DNA of 10,330 bases from JAICLV01 sp036380925 (lineage in GTDB: Bacteria; Actinomycetota; Actinomycetes; Acidothermales; Acidothermaceae): contig DASVDW010000154.1 in the NCBI GenBank assembly GCA_036380925.1, forward strand, positions 1-10,330, given 5' to 3'. Shown here in pieces: positions 1 through 5,360 of this stretch. A program made the position numbers and the translations under genes. The notes under the pieces were generated by a model. The model was not told the origin of the DNA. It worked only from the letters and a program-made list of their open reading frames with translations, and searched no databases. Every line of letters starts with the position of its first letter. The stretch's first letter is position 1.

Positions 1-1804
1 CGCCCTCGCGGGCGTCGTTCGCCGCCAGCTCGTAGGCGGTGACCAGGGCGCGGTACCCCTCGCAGCGCGCCACCAACTCGTCGTGACGTCCGCGGTCGAC
101 GACGTTGCCCTGCTCGACGTAGACGATCTCGTCGGCGAGCCGGATCGTGGCGCTGCGGTAGGCGACCACGACGACGGTCGACGGCAAGGCCGCGTCACGC
201 AGGCCGGCCAGGATGCGGGCCTCCACCCGCGGGTCAACGCTGCTCGTCGCGTCGTCCAGGATCAACAGCCTCGGACGTCGGACGAGCGCGCGGGCCAACG
301 CGACGCGCTGCCGCTGCCCTCCCGACAGGGTCGCGCCACGTTCGCCGACGCGGGTGTCGAGACCCTCGGGCAATGCGCGCACGAACCGGTCGGCCTGCGC
401 GAGCTCGAGCGCGGCCCAGACGTCGTCGTCCGGCAGATCGGCGCCGAGGGTGACGTTGCCCCGCACGCTGTCCTCGAACAAGAAGGTCTGCTGCGGGACG
501 ATCGCGACCGAGGCGGCCACCTCGCCGCGCGCGGTGTCGCGCATGTCGACGCCGTCGAGGAACACCTGCCCGGCGTGCGGGTCGACCAGCCGCACGAGCA
601 GCATGGTCAGGGTCGACTTCCCCGCGCCGGTCGGGCCGACCACGGCGACCGTGCGACCCGCGGCCACCGGGAAGGTGACGTCCGAGAGCACCTTCGACTC
701 GCCGTACGCGAAGTCGACGGAGCGCAGCTCGACGTGCGCGGCGCCGTCGTCCGGCAACTCGTCGTCGCCGTACTCAAGAGCACCGGTCGCCCGCAACACC
801 CGAGAGACCCGCTCCCCTCCGACGACGCTTTCCGCCATCCCGCCAAGCACCCAGCCGATGGCCCGGATCGGGAACGCGAGCAGGGTGAACAGGTACGCGA
901 TCTCGACCAGCTGGCCGGTGCTCATCGCGCCGGACTCCATCCGATGCGCGCCGACCACGAGCACGACCAGCAAGCCGAGGTTCGGCAGCGCCTGGACGAC
1001 AGGGTCGAAGAAGCCGCGGCGACGGCCGACCTCGACGTTGGCGTCGCGCAGTTGCCACGCGGTCTGCGCGAACCGGCGGGTCTCGTCGTCCTCGCGGCCC
1101 AGCGTCTTGACGACGAGCGCGCCGTCGAAGCTCTCGTGCGCGACCTTGCTGACGTCCGCGCGCAGCTGCTGGGCTCGGTTGGCGACCGGGCCCATCGTGC
1201 GCTGGTAGACGTAGTTGAGCAACGCGACAGCCGGGAAGACGAGGACGCCGACCAACGCGATGACCGGGTCGACGACGAGCATCGCGACCGCGGCCACCAC
1301 GACCATCACCAGCACGCCGACGGAGAACGGCAGCGGAGACACGAAGTCCCACATGGTCTTCACGTCGGCGTTGGCGTTCGACAACAGCTCGCCGGTCGGA
1401 TGTCGCTGGTGCCACTCCATCGGCAGCCGCAGGTAGCTGCGGGTGACCCGGCGCCGGTAGGAGGCTTGCAGATTGGCCTGCATGACGCTCGCGCCGACCC
1501 GCCGGCCGATGATGCCGGCCGCCTTGACAACGGCCACGCCGACGATGGCCGCCACCGCCGCCACCAGCGCGCCGGTCTTCGCGTGACCGTCGTCGATCGA
1601 GGGGAGGATGACCTTGCTGGTGACCTGGCCGAGCACCCACGAGCTGACCACGGTCATCAACCCGTAAGCGCCGCTCGACACGGCGGCGAACGCGAAGACT
1701 TTGCGCTCTTCCCGAATTCCCCGTGCCAGCAAGCGGAATCCGCGACGGAGGACGGGTTCGACGGCCGGAGCGTCGAGGCGGTCCTCGAGGCCCACCGTTG
1801 CCAT
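1..1804 (-). CDS. ABC exporter half-transporter (membrane domain fused to ATPase), degenerate-site subunit, 3' end cut by window
   Basis: A continuous minus-strand reading frame of about 601 codons starts at ATG 1804 and is still open at the left edge, so only the extreme C-terminus is missing. Residues about 35-330 form a six-helix type I exporter membrane domain. It includes the GELLSN-like coupling region and the conserved VAHESFDGALVVKTLGRE segment. Residues about 365-600 are the nucleotide-binding domain, with Walker A GPTGAGKST (390-398), Q-loop PQQTFLF and an intact signature LSGGQ (493-497). Walker B reads LLILDD (513-518), with Asp where the catalytic Glu normally sits, and the H-loop reads VAYRSAT, with Tyr549 in place of His. 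This combination is the mark of the degenerate-site subunit of heterodimeric exporters (TM287/LmrC type; established knowledge). A partner half-transporter with a canonical site is therefore expected just beyond the left edge. The substrate cannot be deduced. No clear Shine-Dalgarno sequence precedes the ATG. Confidence 0.95.
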   Translation of the reverse strand, partial: MATVGLEDRLDAPAVEPVLRRGFRLLARGIREERKVFAFAAVSSGAYGLMTVVSSWVLGQVTSKVILPSIDDGHAKTGALVAAVAAIVGVAVVKAAGIIGRRVGASVMQANLQASYRRRVTRSYLRLPMEWHQRHPTGELLSNANADVKTMWDFVSPLPFSVGVLVMVVVAAVAMLVVDPVIALVGVLVFPAVALLNYVYQRTMGPVANRAQQLRADVSKVAHESFDGALVVKTLGREDDETRRFAQTAWQLRDANVEVGRRRGFFDPVVQALPNLGLLVVLVVGAHRMESGAMSTGQLVEIAYLFTLLAFPIRAIGWVLGGMAESVVGGERVSRVLRATGALEYGDDELPDDGAAHVELRSVDFAYGESKVLSDVTFPVAAGRTVAVVGPTGAGKSTLTMLLVRLVDPHAGQVFLDGVDMRDTARGEVAASVAIVPQQTFLFEDSVRGNVTLGADLPDDDVWAALELAQADRFVRALPEGLDTRVGERGATLSGGQRQRVALARALVRRPRLLILDDATSSVDPRVEARILAGLRDAALPSTVVVVAYRSATIRLADEIVYVEQGNVVDRGRHDELVARCEGYRALVTAYELAANDAREG

Positions 1805-1884
1805 GAATCTGTGTCCGATCGTCCGCGCCGCGCACTCGGCCGCGAGCGGCGTAACCGAGCCGCGCTCCAGTCTGCACCCTTCGT

Positions 1885-1908
1885 CAAACGCTTATCCCAC
1901 AGCGTTTG
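1885..1908 (-). terminator. Hairpin downstream of the toxin gene, possible terminator
   Basis: Perfect 8-bp arms CAAACGCT (1885-1892) and AGCGTTTG (1901-1908) enclose an 8-nt loop. The right arm is the first unit of the tandem repeat. It lies 43 nt past the toxin stop and 81 nt before the ABC start, all on the same strand. There is no strong U-run, so it may be a weak terminator, a processing site or an operator instead. Confidence 0.35.
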
Positions 1909-1961
1909 GGTTCAGCGTTTGGGCTCAGCGTTTGGGCTCACCGTTCGGGCTCAGCGTTCGG
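1900..1961. repeat. 13-bp tandem repeat, about 4.8 copies
   Basis: Units on the plus strand begin at 1900, 1913, 1926, 1939 and 1952 (the last partial). The consensus is CAGCGTTTGGGCT. Units 2 and 3 are identical; units 1, 4 and 5 differ by one to three bases. The array fills most of the toxin-ABC intergenic gap. Its right-hand copy lies inside the toxin gene: the toxin stop TGA (1953-1951) and the preceding Glu-Arg codons are repeat sequence. The array looks like slippage-generated DNA and could vary in copy number between strains. Confidence 0.9.
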
Positions 1962-2592
1962 TCGACACGCCCGGCCAGTCGTAGCGCAACTCGTCGGCGA
2001 TCACCGCCAGATCGAGCGCGACCACGGGGTCGTCGATGAGACCCCGGTCGTCAAGCACGTCAACCCGGTCGGCCACCCGTTCCCAGAGGCACACGCAGGT
2101 CTCGCCGGTCTGCCAGCCCTCGTAGAGCAGACCGTCGGCGGCGGTCTCCGCGTAGAGCTGGCGGGCGATCCGCTGGGTCAGGTCGCGGTCGCGCGCGCGC
2201 AACGCCCCCGCCGGAACGCCGAGCGGAACCGCGGCCAGCCCCCGCGTGTCGACCAGGTCGAGCACGCGGTCCACCTCCAAGATTGCCAACCGTTGGGTGG
2301 CCGACGGCGACACCCGCCGATCGTCGCCGAAGACCTCGGCGACCGCGCAGCGCAGCGTCAAGGTGACGTAGAGGACGCCGCGGTCGCCGTTCGGGACCGG
2401 CGCGCCGGTGTCAGGGTCGGGCAGCTGGTGGTCCCACCGCCCGCGCACGTGCGGACCGACGTGGCGGAAGCTCGCGCCGTCGCGATAGAAGTGCGCGTCG
2501 TAGATGCGCACCAGCGGGGTTCGCGCCGGCAGCCGGACGTGTCGCGGGTCGCCCGGCGTGGACCTCGCCGATCTTGGCCTGGGACGGCTCAA
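1951..2592 (-). CDS. RES-domain toxin (probable NAD-degrading toxin of a type II toxin-antitoxin pair)
   Basis: This 213-residue protein fits the RES family (MbcT/ParT type), whose known members inactivate cells by phosphorolysing NAD+ or ADP-ribosylating targets. Visible family features are Arg29 in LVRIYDAHF, which opens the RES fold, then a GRWDH segment (51-55), Tyr75 in GVLYVTL, and Glu86 in CAVAEVFGD. The Tyr-to-Glu spacing is 11 residues. The C-terminal block DGLLYEGWQTGE (153-164) corresponds to the usual GI.Y.S segment but has Gly159 where I expect the conserved Ser; this alignment is by eye. The start is TTG 2592, which overlaps the antitoxin stop in the 4-base string TTGA, so translation is coupled. 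A later GTG would cut into the domain. The function is inferred from family and context, with moderate-to-high confidence. Confidence 0.82.
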   Translation of the reverse strand: MSRPRPRSARSTPGDPRHVRLPARTPLVRIYDAHFYRDGASFRHVGPHVRGRWDHQLPDPDTGAPVPNGDRGVLYVTLTLRCAVAEVFGDDRRVSPSATQRLAILEVDRVLDLVDTRGLAAVPLGVPAGALRARDRDLTQRIARQLYAETAADGLLYEGWQTGETCVCLWERVADRVDVLDDRGLIDDPVVALDLAVIADELRYDWPGVSTER

Positions 2593-3152
2593 CGGCTGCC
2601 GACGTATGACGCGGCGTCGACGACCTGGGCGACGTCACCGTCGTGGATCGCTTCGATCGGGGTGCGGTCGGCGAGGTGGCGCGACGGCAGGGTGAACCAG
2701 CGCACCAGGCCGGCGACGTCGTGCCGGTCGGGCAGCACCTTCCAGACCGCGATCGCCGCGGGGAGCACCGCGCCGCCCTCGAACTGCCAGCGTGGGTAGC
2801 GCCAATCCTCCTTGTGCCTGAACGAGATCAGACCGCCCTTGCCGCGTCGCTTCGTCACCGCCGCGGAGCTGACCCCGAGGAGGTCGGCCACCTGTGCGGT
2901 GGACAGCGAGTCGGCGACCAGACGCTCCCGGCTGGCCGCCTCGCGGGCCAGCCCGCGCGCGACCGCGGCCGCCGCCCGCTCGGGTGAATGGGTTCGGATG
3001 ATCGGATGCGCGCTTCGCGGCCGGTTGCGCGGCGCGGTGGCGAGCACGCGCAGATAGGCCTCTTCGATTTCAGCCCGCTGCCGGGCCGGCAGCGCGTCGA
3101 GCAATGCGGTCAGGTCGGGCACGCGATCGGCGAGCGCAGGTGACGCGGTCAT
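2589..3152 (-). CDS. Antitoxin of the RES pair: HTH protein with MbcA/ParS-like C-terminal toxin-binding domain
   Basis: This 187-residue protein lies immediately upstream of the RES toxin and overlaps it by 4 bases, the usual antitoxin-first order. The C-terminal segment (about 136-187: a WKVLPDRHDVAGLVRWF stretch, then RTPIEAIHDGD) matches the toxin-binding domain of MbcA/ParS-type antitoxins (DUF2384 family), where a GRTPLEAL.DGD motif is typical. The centre holds a helix-turn-helix at about 84-103 (STAQVADLLGVSSAAVTKRR). It is followed by a Trp/Arg-rich wing-like stretch (111-124) that reads more like an excisionase/MerR-type HTH than the Xre helix bundle usual in this class. Residues 1-80 are helical, Ala/Arg-rich and unrecognised. 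It should bind and neutralise the toxin and repress its own promoter (inference). The ATG at 3152 may be translated from a leaderless mRNA. Confidence 0.8.
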   Translation of the reverse strand: MTASPALADRVPDLTALLDALPARQRAEIEEAYLRVLATAPRNRPRSAHPIIRTHSPERAAAAVARGLAREAASRERLVADSLSTAQVADLLGVSSAAVTKRRGKGGLISFRHKEDWRYPRWQFEGGAVLPAAIAVWKVLPDRHDVAGLVRWFTLPSRHLADRTPIEAIHDGDVAQVVDAASYVGSR

Positions 3153-3158
3153 GCCCTC

Positions 3159-3164
3159 AGCTTA
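3159..3164 (-). promoter_or_regulatory. Candidate -10 element for the toxin-antitoxin operon (leaderless)
   Basis: TAAGCT fits the actinobacterial TANNNT -10 pattern and ends 6 nt before the antitoxin ATG, which would place the transcription start at the start codon. No recognisable -35 is seen at 16-18 bp. A GAGGG lies only 1 nt from the ATG, too close to act as a normal ribosome binding site. Confidence 0.35.
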
Positions 3165-3204
3165 GTTGCGGTGGTGACATTCGCACCAGCGCAACCAGCC
3201 GGGA

Positions 3205-3224
3205 CGCCCGGATCTTTCCGGGCG
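3205..3224 (-). terminator. GC-rich hairpin downstream of hisF
   Basis: Perfect 8-bp arms CGCCCGGA and TCCGGGCG enclose a TCTT tetraloop, 23 nt past the hisF stop and before the antitoxin gene on the same strand. There is no U-tract, as is common for actinobacterial terminators. It probably separates hisF from the toxin-antitoxin operon. Confidence 0.55.
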
Positions 3225-3247
3225 AGTGGGCCGCCCGACTCCGCGCA

Positions 3248-4033
3248 CTAGCGAACCGGGTGACCAGCCGCGCGCAGCGCGGCCTTGACCTCACCGATGC
3301 GCAGCGTGCCGAAGTGGAACACGGACGCCGCGAGCACCGCGTCGGCCCCCGCCTCGACCGCTGGGCTGAAGTCCTCGACCGATCCGGCGCCGCCGCTTGC
3401 GATGACCGGCACGGAGACGACCTTGCGAACCGCGGCGATCAGTTCCAGGTCGAATCCGGCGCGGGTGCCGTCGGCGTCCATCGAGTTGAGCAGGATCTCG
3501 CCCGCGCCGAGTTCGGCGGCGCGGGCCGCCCACCCGACAGCGTCGACGCCCGTGCCCCGTCGTCCGCCGTGGGTGGTGACCTCGAAGCCGGAGTCGGTGC
3601 GGGTGGCGCCGGTGACCCGTCGCGCGTCGACCGAGAGCACCACGCACTGGGCGCCGAACCGGTCGGCGGCCTCGGCGAGCAGCTCGGGGCGCGCGATGGC
3701 GGCGGTGTTGACCCCGACCTTGTCGGCTCCGGCGCGCAACAGCTTGTCGAAGTCGTCGGCGCTGCGCACTCCCCCGCCAACCGTGAGCGGGATGAACACC
3801 TGCTCCGCCGTGCGGCGCACGACGTCGTAGGTCGTCTCCCGATCGGCGCTGCTCGCGGTGATGTCGAGAAAGACCAGCTCGTCGGCGCCCTCGGCGTCGT
3901 AGACCCGGGCCATCTCGACCGGGTCGCCGGCGTCACGCAAATCAAGAAAGTTGACGCCCTTGACGACGCGGCCCGCGTCGACGTCCAGGCAGGGGATAAC
4001 GCGGACGGCGAGTCGCTGGCTCGCCGCCGTCAC
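3248..4033 (-). CDS. hisF: Imidazole glycerol phosphate synthase, cyclase subunit HisF
   Basis: HisF uses ammonia from the HisH glutaminase to convert PRFAR to imidazole glycerol phosphate and AICAR, the fifth step of histidine synthesis, in the cytoplasm. The protein is a complete (beta/alpha)8 barrel of 261 residues, the normal length. The N-terminal signature LAVRVIPCLDVDAGRVVKG carries the catalytic Asp17, and the second catalytic Asp136 lies in VLSVDARR; these correspond to Asp11 and Asp130 of characterised HisF. Phosphate-binding glycines are visible in PLTVGGGVR and VPVIASGGAG. The frame stays open upstream to 4123, but residues before VTAASQRLAV have no HisF character. GTG 4033 gives the best length; GTG 4045 (265 aa) is an alternative, supported by a -10-like element directly in front of it. 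The gene is isolated from hisA by about 6 kb. Confidence 0.97.
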   Translation of the reverse strand: MTAASQRLAVRVIPCLDVDAGRVVKGVNFLDLRDAGDPVEMARVYDAEGADELVFLDITASSADRETTYDVVRRTAEQVFIPLTVGGGVRSADDFDKLLRAGADKVGVNTAAIARPELLAEAADRFGAQCVVLSVDARRVTGATRTDSGFEVTTHGGRRGTGVDAVGWAARAAELGAGEILLNSMDADGTRAGFDLELIAAVRKVVSVPVIASGGAGSVEDFSPAVEAGADAVLAASVFHFGTLRIGEVKAALRAAGHPVR

Positions 4034-4051
4034 GGAGTTGGGCACGCGGTC

Positions 4052-4057
4052 ACGGTA
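4052..4057 (-). promoter_or_regulatory. Candidate -10 element for hisF (leaderless)
   Basis: TACCGT (TANNNT type) lies 6 nt before GTG 4045, the same geometry as in front of the antitoxin gene. It would make hisF an independently transcribed leaderless gene starting at 4045. No convincing -35 is seen, so this is suggestive only. Confidence 0.3.
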
Positions 4058-4149
4058 CCGGCAAGGCAACCTGTGGACGACGAGACGCGTGCCGCGCTGA
4101 ACCCCGGCAAGATCTTCTGCCATGGCAACTGCGTCCGCGAGGGAGCACC

Positions 4150-4725
4150 ATGAGTGCCATGACAGTCACCACCGGGCTCCCGTTCGGGCGGCCGCTCACG
4201 ATCGACGATCTCGAGACGCTGCCTGACGACGGGCACCGCTACGAGCTGCTCGACGGGACGCTGCTGGTGAGCCCGGCGCCGGGCTGGTCGCACCAAGACG
4301 TCGTGGGGCGCATCTACATCGAACTGATGAACGCCCGCACGCCAGACCATCGCGTGCTGCTCGCGCCGTTCGCCGTCACGTTCGGTACCCGCGACACCGA
4401 ACTGCAGCCCGACGTCCTCGTCGCCCGCTATGGCGACCTGACGCCGAAGAACCTGCCGGCCGCGCCGTTGCTCGCTGTCGAGGTGCGCTCGCCGTCGACC
4501 GCGCTGGTCGACCTCAACTTGAAGAAGGCGGCATACGAGCGCTTCGGGGTGGAGTCGTACTGGATCATCGACCCCGACACGCCATCGGTGCTGGCTCACG
4601 ACCTCGTCGATGGCGTGTACACGGAGGTGGCGCGCGCGATCGGCGACCAGACCATTCAACTTGACCGGCCCTTCCCGATCGCGGTCAACCCAGCCCAGCT
4701 TCGCCAGGGCCGCGACCCCGACTGA
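4150..4725 (+). CDS. Uma2 family (DUF820) PD-(D/E)XK nuclease-like protein
   Basis: This 191-residue protein has the full Uma2 layout. The N-terminal helix and strand read LTIDDLETLPDDGHRYELLDG, with Glu32. SHQDVVGRIYIEL follows at 47-59. The catalytic core has Asp88 in LQPDVLV, Glu111 in LLAVEVRSPST, and Lys125/Lys126 in a conserved helix before YERFGVESYWIIDPD. The family belongs to the PD-(D/E)XK superfamily. Uma2 genes are very numerous in cyanobacteria and actinomycetes and often lie alone, and their biological role is largely unsettled. All core acidic residues are present, so the protein may be active. The start is ATG 4150, preceded by GAGGGAG at suitable spacing. The gene is divergent from hisF, and its 3' end overlaps ridA on the opposite strand by 70 bp. 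It interrupts ridA-hisF linkage and may be a late arrival (inference). Confidence 0.9.
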   Translation: MSAMTVTTGLPFGRPLTIDDLETLPDDGHRYELLDGTLLVSPAPGWSHQDVVGRIYIELMNARTPDHRVLLAPFAVTFGTRDTELQPDVLVARYGDLTPKNLPAAPLLAVEVRSPSTALVDLNLKKAAYERFGVESYWIIDPDTPSVLAHDLVDGVYTEVARAIGDQTIQLDRPFPIAVNPAQLRQGRDPD

Positions 4726-5120
4726 CCCAGCCTGGCGCAGCCTAGATAGGCGGTCGCCTCGACCTCGACGACGATCGAGGGCTCGATCAGCGCGCTGACC
4801 TCGACCATCGACGTCGCCGGCCGGATGTCGCCAAACGCCTCACCGTGGGCCCGGCCGTACTCCTCCCATCGGGAGATGTCGGTGACGAACATCCGGGTGC
4901 GAACCACGTCGTCCAAGGTGGCGCCGACGGCCTCGAGCGCGGCGCGGACCTTCTCGATCGCCGCCTTGGTCTGGGCGTAGGCGTCCGCGCCCGCCTCCGG
5001 CGCCGTGGTGCCGGACACCTCGACGAACGGCCCGGCGACGACCGCCCGGCTGTAGCCGACGACGGGCTCCCACTTGGCGCCTGAGGAGATGCGCCGGACG
5101 GCGGCGGGCTCGGTGGTCAC
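4656..5120 (-). CDS. RidA/YjgF/YER057c family protein with C-terminal read-through tail
   Basis: Rid proteins are small trimeric cytosolic proteins; the archetype hydrolyses reactive enamine/imine intermediates such as 2-aminoacrylate. This one shows the family pattern: ISSGAKWEPVVGYSRAV (11-27), FVEVSGTTA (32-40), VVRTRMFVTDISRWEEYGRAHGEAF (72-96), RPATSMVEVSALIEP (100-114) and EVEATAYL. The archetypal substrate-binding Arg (Arg105 in E. coli RidA, PxRS context) is Thr103 here, so it belongs to a non-canonical Rid subgroup and may not be an imine deaminase. The fold should end at about residue 126. A 28-residue tail follows, and most of it is encoded antisense to the uma2 3' end. The start GTG 5120 has no Shine-Dalgarno sequence but a -10-like TATGCT 8 nt upstream. 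Rid genes occur between priA and hisF in some actinomycetes, as I recall; that would explain its position. Confidence 0.9.
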   Translation of the reverse strand: MTTEPAAVRRISSGAKWEPVVGYSRAVVAGPFVEVSGTTAPEAGADAYAQTKAAIEKVRAALEAVGATLDDVVRTRMFVTDISRWEEYGRAHGEAFGDIRPATSMVEVSALIEPSIVVEVEATAYLGCARLGQSGSRPWRSWAGLTAIGKGRSS

Positions 5121-5128
5121 GGCCGGGG

Positions 5129-5134
5129 AGCATA
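5129..5134 (-). promoter_or_regulatory. Candidate -10 element for ridA (leaderless)
   Basis: TATGCT, preceded by GAA, lies 8 nt before the GTG start of the Rid gene. With no ribosome binding site visible, a leaderless transcript is the simplest reading. No good -35 is seen. Confidence 0.35.
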
Positions 5135-5215
5135 TTCACTCGCGGGCGCCGGACGCCAGGTGAATTCCATGGAGCGTGCCGCAAGCGCGGCGACGCGGCC
5201 AGGCCGGTTAATCGC

Positions 5216-5281
5216 TCCCGCAAGGTTTAGCTTCCCTCAACGCCACGTAAAGCGTCGGAGCGAGACGCGGCAATTGCGGGA
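5216..5281 (+). other. Possible structured 5' leader element upstream of the amidase gene
   Basis: In the 240-bp gap between the divergent Rid and amidase genes, perfect 8-bp arms TCCCGCAA (5216-5223) and TTGCGGGA (5274-5281) enclose a 50-nt segment. That segment contains a second stem, GCGTC (5252-5256) with GACGC (5264-5268). A closing stem around an inner hairpin could be a cis-acting RNA, or a large operator. It does not match the c-di-AMP (ydaO) riboswitch motifs I know from actinobacterial cell-wall hydrolase genes. The rest of the gap (5282-5360) shows no coding signal and no clear promoter. Confidence 0.3.
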
Positions 5282-5360
5282 CATGTCCGCATATTCCTGC
5301 TTAGGTCAATGACGCCATCGGTCGAGATCGACGGCACGTGTCGTCGGCTGGGTTGGGAAT

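Noticed and set aside
83..1984. 633-codon open frame on the plus strand
   Set aside because: It lies antisense to the ABC exporter gene. It translates to an Arg/Asp/His-rich, domain-free sequence typical of GC-rich shadow frames, and ends in the tandem repeat.
4034..4123. Possible N-terminal extension of hisF to ATG 4123
   Set aside because: The extra 30 residues have no counterpart in HisF proteins, and the protein is already normal length from GTG 4033 or 4045.
4117..4126. 10-bp palindrome TGCCATGGCA upstream of uma2
   Set aside because: It is short, overlaps no promoter element and is likely by chance; there is no support for an operator.
3104..4153. 349-codon plus-strand open frame
   Set aside because: It is the exact antisense of hisF, has no recognisable domain, and would conflict with the uma2 start region.
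5141..5360. c-di-AMP (ydaO-type) riboswitch upstream of the amidase
   Set aside because: The conserved motifs I know from actinobacterial examples, such as the ACCCGACAGCTAACC-like block, are absent.
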